Assembly: GCA_009602725.1 (NCBI GenBank)
Contig: WELB01000035.1
Coordinates: 422,477 to 439,493, forward strand
Origin: Spirogloea muscicola
Taxonomy: Eukaryota > Streptophyta > Zygnematophyceae > Spirogloeales > Spirogloeaceae
Length of the DNA stretch: 17,017 nt
Direction: 5' to 3'
Part shown: in pieces, positions 7,601-15,599 of the stretch
How the letters are laid out: each line of letters starts with the position of its first letter
Position numbering within the stretch: the first letter of the stretch is position 1
Translations under genes and position numbers: made by a program
The notes under the pieces: generated by a model
What the model was told of the DNA's origin: nothing
The model's database searches: none
Seen by the model: the letters and a program-made list of their open reading frames with translations, nothing else

Positions 7601-7790
7601 AAGCAGCGCTTCCAAATGGGTCGAGGGCTGTAAGCGGAAGAATTGGCACATCTAAATAGGGGCGAGACTGTGCACAGCCAGCCCAACAAAAATGTGAACC
7701 TCTGTCTGAAAGAAGTGTGCTTTCGCGAAGTGTGCGAAGGCTAAAGCCAACCCAGAAAGCATGACAAGGTTTAAAGGGAGAAGAACGAGA
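7598..7790 (-). mobile_element. Cluster of degenerate LINE tails, minus strand
   Basis: Three tails read on the minus strand: AGAAGAAGCAGCGCTTCCAA with GAGGGCTG (about 7598-7630), GACTGTGCACAGCCAGCCCA (about 7668-7687), and GGCTAAAGCCAACCCAGAAA (about 7739-7758). They correspond in order to the cluster at 3258-3490 and so were duplicated with the F-box unit. Confidence 0.4.
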
Positions 7791-7813
7791 GACTCTTCCA
7801 AGAAGGGCCTAGT

Positions 7814-8024
7814 GGCCCCTTGGATCGCTACGTGCTTTTCCGCTCTTTCTGGCCCCTCCGAAGTTTTGATCATTCTTTCTGGGCTGGCCACTCACAGCCA
7901 TCGCCCTCTACTGGCAGAGTCTCTTGCTTGAGGGCGTTGGCTGTGGTTGGCTAGCCCAGTAGAAGAGTTAACAAAGTCCGAAGGGGCCAGAAAAGTAGTA
8001 GAGCACACAGCGACTCAAGTGGCC
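7814..8024. mobile_element. Foldback repeat FB2
   Basis: This is the counterpart of FB1. The left arm starts GGCCCCTTGGATCGCTACGT and the right arm ends ACAGCGACTCAAGTGGCC. Inner parts are CTGGGCTGGCCACTCACAGC and GGCTGTGGTTGGCTAGCCC. The flanks on both sides are also homologous to those of FB1, so FB1 and FB2 are copies made by the tandem duplication, not two independent insertions. Confidence 0.6.
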
Positions 8025-8029
8025 TCTGG

Positions 8030-8095
8030 GTGCTCAATATTATTTGTTAAGCAGCCGCAGGTCAGATAAACTAGGCTTCGGTTAGCTATAAGAGA
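8030..8095 (-). pseudogene. LINE ORF C-terminal remnant (counterpart of 3729-3790)
   Basis: GCTCAATATT and AAGCAGCCGCAGGTCAGATA align with 3727-3770, but the reading frame is closed by substitutions. It is recognisable only by alignment to the FB1 neighbour. Confidence 0.35.
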
Positions 8096-8111
8096 AGGAA
8101 GACTGCATTGC

Positions 8112-8290
8112 TATCAATTTGGAAGAAGTTGCTCTCCCAATGGGGGCAAGGGCTGTGAAAAGCCAGCCCGAAAAGAATTGACAAAGGTTCAAGGGGCCAA
8201 ATGACGGAGGGCCTAAAGAAGAAAGTGCTCGCCCATGGAGAAGAGGGGCGGGCTGGCAAGCCAGCCCAAAAAGATTGGACAATGTCCAAA
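8112..8290 (-). mobile_element. Two LINE tails, one of each subfamily, minus strand
   Basis: At 8116-8200: GGAAGAAGTTGCTCTCCCAA, then hairpin GGGCTGTGAAAAGCCAGCCC, then GACAAAGGTTCAAGGGGCC. At 8217-8290: GAAGAAAGTGCTCGCCCATG, then a perfect hairpin GGGCTGGC (8250-8257), AA, GCCAGCCC (8260-8267), then GGACAATGTCC. The two are nested head to tail. Confidence 0.55.
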
Positions 8291-8297
8291 GCCAAAG

Positions 8298-8327
8298 AAA
8301 GTAATGACCTTCTTGGGTCATTACTTT
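8298..8327. repeat. Perfect 12-bp hairpin, 6-nt loop
   Basis: AAAGTAATGACC (8298-8309) pairs with GGTCATTACTTT (8316-8327) across TTCTTG. It interrupts the 3' UTR homology between the tails at 8217 and 8336. Its function is unknown. Confidence 0.6.
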
Positions 8328-8335
8328 TAAGATTA

Positions 8336-8616
8336 GAAGAATGTGCTCGCCCATAGAGAAGAGTGGCTGGCAGAGCCAGCCCATAAAGAATGGACAAGAT
8401 CCCAAGCCAAAGAAAGAGGTGCCGAAAAGGACCATTACAAAACACTACCAAACACAAGACGATGCAGAGGGAAGCTCAGTACCCGCGAGTGAGCAACATC
8501 AGGTCGGAGTAGCTCGCTGCAGGGAAAGAGGCACTCCGCCGAGACCCAGAGGCTGCGGCCATAGCACGGCCTGCTCGCGTGTGCGTAAAGCGCTCAGCAG
8601 CTACGAAGGGGCCTGA
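8336..8616 (-). mobile_element. 5'-truncated LINE copy: tail, 3' UTR and C-terminal ORF remnant
   Basis: In minus-strand order, a C-terminal reading lies at about 8470-8590: AGRAMAAASGSRRSASFPAA, then SDLMLLTRGY-stop. The 3' UTR follows at about 8400-8465. The tail (8336-8400) has a hairpin around GGCTGGCAGAGCCAGCC and the end GGGCGAGCACA. This is the best-ordered copy of the 3' end. Its last ~35 codons are open, which suggests it is relatively young, but it lacks everything upstream. Confidence 0.6.
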
Positions 8617-8654
8617 CGATGCTATGTCAGGAACGGGGGGAGGAATTTGGAAGC

Positions 8655-8878
8655 GCTACTCTCAATATAGAGGGAAGTCTCTTCCAGTAGAGGGCGACGG
8701 TTGTGATTGGCCAGCCCAGTAAAAGGGAATGGAGCAAGTGCGGGAAAGAAAGTGCTCGCCCAGTGGGGTTGGCAAAGCCAGGCAAAACAGAATGGACAAT
8801 GTCCAAAGCCAAAGAAAGAGGTGCCGAAAGAGGAACACACTACAAAACACGAGACGATGCAGTGGGAAGCTCAGTAGC
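8655..8878 (-). mobile_element. Two further LINE 3' ends, minus strand, cut by a G-tract
   Basis: A tail of the CACAGCC type lies at 8655-8730 (GAAGTCTCTTCCAGTAGAGG, then TGTGATTGGCCAGCCC). A second tail and 3' UTR lie at 8735-8878 (GAAAGAAAGTGCTCGCCC, then GGACAATGTCCAAAGCC, GCTCAGTAGCGG). The expected RGY-stop sequence is replaced by the poly-G tract from 8879. Confidence 0.5.
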
Positions 8879-8916
8879 GGGGGGGGGGGGGGGGGGGNTG
8901 GGGGGGGGGGGGGGGG
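8879..8916 (+). repeat. Poly-G tract with one unresolved base
   Basis: Nineteen G, one N (8898), one T, then seventeen G. The true length is uncertain because sequencing through such tracts is unreliable. It could form G-quadruplexes. Confidence 0.7.
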
Positions 8917-8935
8917 CTGATGATATAGGAAAACA

Positions 8936-9050
8936 TGGCTCGCCCATAGAGAAAGAGGGGCTAGCAAAAGCCAGCCCAGAAAGAAGAAAGAAGAAAGTGC
9001 TCGCCCATTGAGAATAGGGGCTGGAACAACCAGCCAGAAAGGAATGGACA
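8936..9050 (-). mobile_element. Two nested LINE tails, minus strand
   Basis: The first tail is GGCTCGCCCATAGAGAAAGA, then GGGGCTAGCAAAAGCCAGCC. It is followed by GAAGAAAGTGCTCGCCCATT and GGGGCTGGAACAACCAGCC. The second tail lies directly upstream of the conserved unit 3 leader block, which starts near 9047. Confidence 0.5.
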
Positions 9051-9201
9051 GCTGTGGGCTGGCCTTGTCTGGCGGTGGCCAACTGGCAAACCGCTCCAGT
9101 TGCAGTTGTGTGTGCCTTTGATCTTGGCCACACAGGCTCTCCGTCAGTTACACACTCCCACCCAGTTGCAGGCTTGCGGAGTGCCGAGTCCGGCGCCACG
9201 C
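9047..9201 (+). promoter_or_regulatory. Conserved upstream block and leader of unit 3
   Basis: Aligns with 480-636. It includes GTTGCAGTTGTG, CTTGGCCACACAGGCTCTCC and GTTGCAGGCTTGCGGAG before the ATG at 9202. It shows the uninterrupted leader that unit 2 lost to insertion. Confidence 0.4.
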
Positions 9202-11239
9202 ATGGCGAGGGCGCAGCCGCAGCATGGCGCCGCGGCCGCCGCCGCCGCCAAGACGCAGTGCGGCAACGAGGAGCAAGAGGCGGCCGCGGCGCTCATCCCG
9301 GGCCTCCCTCGAGGGCGCTCGTCCCCAGAGGCCACTCACTACCTGTGAGCGCCTGCGCTTCCAGAGCCCTTGGCGCCCTACTTGCCCACCTCAGGACGCC
9401 CCGTCGTACCTCTACTCCTCCAGCCCCTTCGGCCGTCCAGCTCTAACATTCAACTCGACCAACGCCGCTGCTGCAAGCTCCACACAGGGCCTGCTGTTGC
9501 CCAAGATATGTGCTGCCCATCACGAACCGGCGACTGAGGTGGAGGACATGACTGGACATATAGCTTGCTTATCCAGAGTCTTGGGGACTCGATGGTGTTC
9601 CTCATTGGGCTCCATACATCAACGCTCTCAGATCTGGTTGCGGCGGTTGATTGAGGCGTAGGCAGGATGCCAGTATAGAACTTCTCGCATTAATCTCGGG
9701 CTGGCCATATCCGTTCACAGCGGTCGGCCTTCGGAAGGGCTCCCTTTCTTTTTCACAGGAGCAAGTCCATGTGTCAGATTACTAGTTCTGCCACTCTGTG
9801 CATCTATTGGACAGAGAAGCTCGAAGTGTTTGTCGCTCGTGGCGGAAGCTCCTTCAGAGTGACGAGATATACGCGTATGACTCTGAGCAGCTCATGGCAT
9901 GCTCCTGTACATCGCAAAAGTGTGCTAGTATGTGTGTGGTCTTCAATTGGTTGATGGAAGATGTGGCGTGCAATGGAACTTTGAGAACGTGATGCTACCG
10001 CGACATTGCCCGGGAGAGACATGCGAAGGAGGAGGAGTGGCTCTATGTGGTTGGATATGGGCGACCCAATCAGTGGCTAGCTTATGACTTTGGTAAGTGT
10101 AAGCCTTGTTAAGCTCCACCTTTGCTCTGAACGTTCTTAGCGAAGGTGTAGGTTAGGGTCCAGTTCCTGCTTGATTCCATCTGAAGATGAGTTGAGCAAC
10201 AGATATTGTGAACACCATGTTGGTGATACAGGTTGCTGCTGGGGAGACTGATCGGCTGCATATGGGGCTTGACTATTATGTTTCTTATGGTGGATCCATG
10301 TGTAGCTCTCAGGAGATGGTCTCGATTGCCGCCTCTTCCAACAAATAGAACCAGATTTTTCCAATTTCCGGGCAGCAGTTGTGAAGAGAGAATTGTATGT
10401 GATGGGTGGTCAATCAGTGAATCTACATGCGCAAAGGGCAAATGACAGATATTCACTTACAGATGAGGTATGACCATCACCAGCATATAGCATCACTATC
10501 ATTAGCGTTGAGGTTGTGCTTCTTCGACATCATTTGCACTAGCTGTGCACGTAATCTGTTTCTTCTTTGTCTCCGCTTAGCTGAATCTAGTTGTGGGTAC
10601 GTGCCAGTAAATTGAGCTGGATGATTCGAGCTCAGGTCTGGATCCACGGTGTAACTACCAATCAGTGGGTGTTAGGTGCTCCAATGCAAGTGGGAAAAGC
10701 AGATTTCTTCAAAGTGGTCTTCAATAATGACATTCTTGTGGGTGAACGAACGTCTTTCACGCCTAGTGGAAAGCTTGGACTGTGCCGAGGTGGAGAGTAC
10801 GTGGCACTCACTTCCACTTCTTCTGGATACCTTAATTGATATTGTGTGGGACGCCTTCTGCCTAATTGGGATATTGTGGACGTTGCATCAAGCGGCTGAT
10901 GTCGAAATATGTTGAAGGACAAAGCTTTGGGGCTCAGATTTACACATTCCTGAGGTGGAAGAGTGGCATCAAGGGCCGGCTTTCCTTGTTGAGAGTGGTG
11001 CATCAGCAAGTGCAAACGACACTCTCTACATTGTAGACAGGCGCTGTGATCTTCACACCTATCCTCAGATCAGTGAGAGAGGCTTTGTGATAGAGTCCTG
11101 TCGAGGTGGGCATCAAGAAGGTCTTGGCCAATTCGGTGGGGCCAGATTAGTCCATATTCCAGGAGATGTACACTTAGTTGGTGGGTCTTTCATACGTCCA
11201 GGCGACGACTTTGTTGATGAGGTTCCTGCGCACCTGCAA
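9202..11239 (+). pseudogene. F-box/kelch unit 3, pseudogene
   Basis: Exons by homology: 9202-9344, 9815-9874, 10019-10092, 10306-10467, and 10636 to about 11239, where an inverted copy takes over. In exon 1 a 19-bp loss and 4-bp gain replace the F-box core with RGRSSPEAT but keep the frame. Exons 2 and 3 are open (REARSVCRSWRKLLQSDEIY; EEEWLYVVGYGRPNQWLAYD). Exon 4 has a 1-nt insertion near 10365 that shifts the frame just before the RLYVMGG position. Exon 5 has a deletion near 10745, a 10-nt insertion at 10901-10910 creating TGA at 10913-10915, and a 2-nt insertion near 10943 that restores frame. The C-terminal kelch end is missing. It cannot encode a working receptor. Confidence 0.8.
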
Positions 11240-11828
11240 GACTCTTTCACGAAGTCTCTCTCACTGATCCGAGTATAAGTGTGAAGATCACAGCGCCTGT
11301 CTACAGTGTAGAGAGTGTCATTTGCACTTGCTGACGCACCACTCTCAACAAGGAAAGCCGGCCCTTGATGCCACTCTTCCACCTCAGGAATGTGTAAATC
11401 TGAGCCCCAAAGCTTTGTCCTTCAACATATTTCGACATCAGCCGCTTGATGCAACGTCCACAATATCCCAATTAGGCAGAAGGCGGCCCACACAATATCA
11501 ACTAAGGTATCCAGAAGAAGTGGAAGTGAGTGCCACGTACTCTCCTCATCGGCACAGTCCAAGCTTTCCACTAGGCGTAAAAGACGTTTGGTACTGAAAC
11601 CACCACCCACAAGAATTTCATTTTTCAAGACCGCTCTGAAGAACTCTGCTCTTCCCACTTGCATTGGAGCACCTAACATCCAATGACTGGTAGTTACATC
11701 GTAGATCCAGACCTGCGCTCAAATCATCCAGCTTATTTTACGGGCATGTACCCACAACAAGATTCAGCCAAGTGGAGACAATCAAGAAGCAGATATCGTG
11801 CAAAGCTAGTGCAAATGATGTCGAAGAA
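10520..11828. repeat. Long inverted repeat of F-box/kelch exon 5 and intron 4
   Basis: The forward arm (about 10520-11097) and reverse arm (about 11240-11828) are reverse complements over roughly 580 bp, with a 142-bp spacer (11098-11239). Both arms hold the end of intron 4 and the first ~460 bp of exon 5; the exon 5 acceptor is at 10636 in one arm and at 11712 (complement) in the other. By eye they look about 95 percent identical, with long identical runs. They share the private 10-nt insertion (10901-10910; complement 11427-11436). The reverse arm keeps the GGTGGTGGTTTC region that the forward arm has lost. Confidence 0.85.
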
Positions 11829-12183
11829 GGGTTGTTGGCGCCTCTTCCAACAACTGGAGACAGATTTGTCGATTTCCGGGCAGCAGTTATGAAGAGAAGA
11901 TTGTATGTGATGGGTGGTCAATCAGTGAATCTACATGCGCAAAGGGCAAATGACAGATATTCACTTACAGATGAGGTATGACCATCACCAGCATATAGCA
12001 TCACTATCATGAGCGTTGAGGTTGTGCTTCTTCGACATCATTTGCACTAGCTGTGCACGATATCTGCTTCTTGATTGTCTCCGCTTGGCTGAAGCTTGTT
12101 GTGGATACATGCCAGTAAATTGAGCTGGATTATTCGAGCGCAGGTCTGGATCTACGATGTAACTACCAGTCATTGGGTGTTAG
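11829..12183 (+). pseudogene. F-box/kelch fragment: exon 4 end, intron 4, exon 5 start
   Basis: The forward orientation resumes here. Exon 4 sequence runs from about 11837 to 11975 and lacks the frameshift of unit 3 exon 4 (AAVMKRRLYVMGGQSVNLHA is open). Intron 4 is 11976-12143 and exon 5 starts at 12144 with VWIYDVTTSHWVLG. At 12183 exon 5 stops and the shared 3' flank follows, so most of the last exon is deleted. The junction reads TTAG then GTAAGTGAG, a near-perfect splice donor made by the breakpoint. Because it keeps ancestral bases that the adjacent unit lacks, it probably came from another paralogue. Confidence 0.7.
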
Positions 12184-12186
12184 GTA

Positions 12187-12395
12187 AGTGAGTGTCTTAG
12201 CTTCGGCGGCCTTGCCTGGTGCGTTGCTCGCTGAATACTTGTGAGGAGTGATAAGTGCGTGGTGTTTTCGGTTTGGGGCATCCTCGAGACTGCGTCCGAA
12301 GCTTTAGGCTGGTCTTCTGAAGCCACCGCATGCTGTGGGAGGACCTTCTTTCTTCATTCTACGTAGCCCCAACTTCACGCACTAGCTTTTGCAGT
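12187..12395 (+). repeat. Shared 3' flank of unit 3
   Basis: Aligns with 3009-3190 and 7337-7530, with CTGGTGCGTTGCTCGCTGAA, AGGCTGGTCTTCTGAAGCCA and GCATGCTGTGGGAGGACC. It ends the tandem array. Confidence 0.55.
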
Positions 12396-12435
12396 CAGCC
12401 ACTGCTGTCATTTTAGAGAAGCTGTTTTTCAGCTC

Positions 12436-12570
12436 TTTAGACATTATCCGTTCTTTTGGGCTGGCCTTTCACACACTTTCTTTCACAGCCACTTCGGGAG
12501 ACCCACTTTCGTTTCCACAGCCAATGCCTCAAATTTGGAAGAAGCTGTTGTCCGTTGAATGGCGCTGACG
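12436..12570 (+). mobile_element. Degenerate LINE tail with internal duplication
   Basis: TTCTTTTGGGCTGGCCTTTC begins the tail core. It is followed by two CACAGCC copies and TTTGGAAGAAGCTGTTGTCC, the tail-like end. It separates the F-box array from the PRK upstream region. Confidence 0.4.
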
Positions 12571-12589
12571 CCATACAACACCACACAGC

Positions 12590-12830
12590 TAGGCGGGAAG
12601 TGAGCGAAGCACACACCGAGCTCAGGGCATCGACACGCGATCCTGCGGCAGCAAAAGCGCCACGTCAGCACCGCGCCGGGTGGGAAGGCGGGCGTCGATT
12701 GGTCGACAATTCCGCCCGGGGGAAGGCGAGATAACTCGGGAAACGGACCAATGAGGCGCCCGCATTCTTTCCCCCCTCCACGCCGGCGCGCCCCTCCCTC
12801 CCCTCGCTCAGGAAACCTCCCTCTCCTCAG
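12590..12830 (+). promoter_or_regulatory. Candidate PRK promoter region (CACGTCA, CCAAT, I-box-like motifs)
   Basis: A GC-rich stretch contains GCCACGTCAGC (ACGT core at 12662-12665), ATTGGTC (reverse CCAAT, about 12699), GAGATAACTC (GATAA I-box core, about 12728) and ACCAATGAG (forward CCAAT, about 12749). Such motifs are known in light-responsive photosynthesis gene promoters, which suits PRK, but each is short and can occur by chance. The block lies about 690-850 bp upstream of the PRK ATG. A start site close to it would imply a long leader or a leader intron. Confidence 0.35.
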
Positions 12831-13204
12831 GCATACTACTATGCTACTAGATACAGTTCCTTTGGGGAGAGAGACGGGGGGGGGGAGCTCGCCCTTTCTG
12901 CCTCCACGTGCGGCCTGGAGGGAGGGTCGGAGGGGGTGCGGTCCCCCTGCGACTGCACTAACAGGCCTAGGCAGCTAGCTCCGCCGAGGATGAAGAAGAA
13001 AGCGCATGCGAGGATAGGGGCCCCGAGGTCTCCCCTACCACATACATTTACTTGCAGCTATGATGCATGTTTCGCATGCACGATGCTGATGCTCTAGGTC
13101 CAAGCTCTCTCGCTTTCATCTGACCATGTTCTCGGTCAATTGTCACAGATGTTTTCCAAGTCTTGGCGAGTAACGTCCTGCTTTTTGCGCCCTTCCGACC
13201 CCGT

Positions 13205-13345
13205 TCAGGCCTTCAGGCCTTTTTCCCTGGGCTGGCCAAATCACAGCCCTCTAACTGGAAGGGGTTTCCTCTCATGCATTCCTTTGAGCTATGGCTGTGA
13301 TTGGCCAGCCCAGGAGAAAAAAAGAATAAACAGTGTACCAAAGGG
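13205..13345. mobile_element. Inverted pair of LINE tails upstream of PRK
   Basis: GGGCTGGCCAAATCACAGCC (13229-13248) faces GGCTGTGATTGGCCAGCCC (13293-13311). They are perfect reverse complements except for one extra A, around a 44-bp loop. Outside them, CTTTTTCCCT on the left pairs loosely with AGGAGAAAAAAAG on the right. Both sides match the tail family, so this is a third foldback like FB1 and FB2, ending about 95 bp before the PRK start codon. Confidence 0.65.
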
Positions 13346-13357
13346 GGAACTTACACC

Positions 13358-13400
13358 TCTCACAGCCACTGCTTCGCGTTGGCAGAGCTGCTTCTCCCCC
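13358..13400 (+). mobile_element. Half LINE tail in the PRK leader
   Basis: TCACAGCCACTGCTTCGCGT followed by TGGCAGAGCTGCTTCTCC matches the second half of the tail as seen at 16783-16823 (TCACAGCCATTGCCTTGCAT, then TGGCAGAGCCGTTTC) and at 7890-7925. It ends about 39 nt before the PRK ATG, so the transcribed leader very probably includes retroelement-derived sequence. Confidence 0.5.
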
Positions 13401-13438
13401 TCCCCGCCCTCGCCACCGCCGCCGCCGCCGCCAGAGCC

Positions 13439-15599
13439 ATGGCCACCTCCATGGCGGCCGCGCTCGCCGCGGGCCCCGCCGCCGTCGCCGCNGGCGCCTC
13501 CGGCGGCGCCCGCCGCGGCGGTCGCCGCGCGGTTGTCGTGTGCAAGGCCGCGGACAAGACCATCGTCATCGGCCTGGCGGCGGACTCGGGGTGCGGCAAG
13601 AGCACCTTCATGCGCCGCATGACCAGCGTCTTCGGTGGCACCGCGCGGCCGCCCCAGGGCGGCAACCCCGACTCCAACACGCTCATCAGCGACACCACGA
13701 CCGTCATCTGCCTCGACGACTACCACTCGCTGGACCGCAATGGCCGCAAGGCCGCTGCCGTCACGGCGCTCGACCCCCGCGCCAACAACTTCGACCTCAT
13801 GTACGAGCAGGTGAAGGCCATCAAGGAGGGCAAGCCCGTGCAGAAGCCCATCTACAACCACGTCACCGGTCTCCTCGACCCGCCCGAGGTCATCGAGCCC
13901 CCCAAGATCCTCGTCATCGAGGGCCTCCACCCAATGTGAGTGCCCGCCGCTGCTGCTAGAGGCCAATGCCGGCCGTGGATCCGGGCTTTCCTGACTGCAG
14001 GCGAGAATATGTCACATCTCGCCGAAATGTTGATGCAGAGGTGGAAATGCACAGCCGATCAAGTGCTGAGTCACTCGATGTTTCTCAGATACAATGTTCT
14101 GATCGATCAAGGACGCATGCGGATTTTCTCCGCAGCCTTAAACCCTCTTAAAGATTGCTGGTCCAGCTCGGTGGCCTGCAAATAATTGTCCCTTTGGGGG
14201 ACAGATCTGCAATGATCTTGTTGGTACAGAGCACATAGGCTTGCTAGCCTTAAGCCTCACAATACGCCCACCATGATCCAGGTTCGACGAGCGCGTCAGG
14301 GATCTTCTTGACTTCAGCATTTACCTGGACATCAGTGACGATGTCAAGTTTGCCTGGAAGATCCAGGTGAGCAGGGATAGATGCTGCATCTCACACCCGG
14401 CATTGTCCTAGTCTTTGCATTTCGCCATTGCCTCGAGATGGTGTAGTCGATGGTGCTTCATAATGTGGCACCATCCGAAGCCCTACATCGCTCAGCCGCT
14501 AGGGTTTGGTCGCGTATATCAGATGCACTCACTATACAGCACTGGCCAGAGCCTTAGTATAATGTGAAAATTGTAAGCCATAGGGACTCAGCCCTCCCTA
14601 CTCAGACAGCTGGTCATCACATGCTTGTACAGAGAGATATGGCTGAGCGTGGCCACAGCCTGGAGAGCATCAAAGCCAGCATTGCAGCTAGGAAGCCCGA
14701 CTTTGATGCCTTCATCGGTAAGGGCCCATGCTATGCTTTTTCATAGCTTAGCCCACTCATGGGCTTAGCTTGCTCAGGCCTGGAGGCACATTGCTCCTCT
14801 TGCCCTTCCTCAATGTGATATACTGGTCAGATATAGGAGTTGCTGATCCGACTTCGACCAAATATTGCACATATTACTCTGACCAGTTGATGCTTGTGGG
14901 CTGCGAGTGCAGACCCTCAGAAGCAATTCGCAGACATCGTCATTCAGGTCCTCCCCACGCAGCTCATTCCCGACGATAATGAGGGCAAGGTACTGCGGGT
15001 GCGTATGATCATGAAGGAGGGCGTCAAGAACTTCGACCCCGTGTACCTTTTCGACGAGGGCTCCACCATATCCTGGATACCCTGCGGCCGGAAGCTGACC
15101 TGTTCCTACCCTGGCATCAAATTCTTCTATGGACCTGACTCGTACTACGGCCATGAGGTAAGGTCCTCAAACAGGTGTCTAGGGCTCTGTATGCAATGTG
15201 CTACTGTGGATACTCGGACAGTCTGACTGTTGATACCACCCTGGCCATGTCAAGCATTAGTCTGGCTCGTCCTGGCCATGATCTTGGTCCAGATCTTTCT
15301 CTGCCGGCATCGGAGCAGTGCACGAGATCAATGAGTGTGAGACTTGCCTCCACATGGTCTTCTAGGTCTCTGTTGTTGAGATGGACGGCCAATTCGACCG
15401 GCTGGAGGAGCTCATCTATGTGGAGAGCCATCTGAGCAACACCTCGACCAAGTTCTATGGCGAGATCACACAGCAGATGCTGAAGCACGCTGACTTCCCA
15501 GGGAGCAACAATGGAACGGGCCTCTTCCAGACCATCTGCGGTCTGAAGATCCGTGAGGTCTTCGAGCGGATCTTGGTGAAGCAGGCAGTTCCCGCCTAG
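13439..15599 (+). CDS. PRK: Chloroplast phosphoribulokinase precursor (381 aa, 5 exons)
   Basis: PRK phosphorylates ribulose 5-phosphate with ATP to ribulose 1,5-bisphosphate in the Calvin-Benson cycle, in the chloroplast stroma. Exons are 13439-13935, 14282-14366, 14633-14717, 14913-15157 and 15366-15599; all introns are GT-AG and the sum is 1146 nt. Residues 1-36 are rich in Ala, Gly and Arg and fit a transit peptide; by the spinach numbering the mature chain starts near Ala37. The P-loop GLAADSGCGKST is at 45-56. The thioredoxin-regulated pair Cys16/Cys55 corresponds to Cys52 and Cys91 (VICLDD), and the second pair Cys244/Cys250 to Cys280 and Cys286 (SWIPCGRKLTCSYPG). VIEGLHPM, KFAWKIQRDM, YLFDEGSTISW and SNNGTGLFQT are conserved. 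The C-terminus (KQAVPA) is a little shorter than in spinach. The start is the first ATG after the leader (AGAGCCATGG); a second in-frame ATG is at 13451. The N at 13492 leaves residue 18 unresolved (Ala by any base, GCN). Confidence 0.95.

Noticed and set aside
11113-11382. Minus-strand 89-codon frame with kelch-like residues as a separate antisense gene
   Set aside because: Its first half is the inverted exon 5 arm and its second half is the antisense of the forward arm, so it is a product of the inverted repeat junction.
13229-13311. A microRNA precursor at the PRK upstream hairpin
   Set aside because: The stem is only about 20 bp with a 44-bp loop and matches a dispersed repeat family, so a mobile-element origin is simpler.
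13289-13966. 225-codon minus-strand frame over PRK exon 1
   Set aside because: It is the complement of a GC-rich coding exon with strong third-position GC, a common artefact; PRK on the plus strand is certain.
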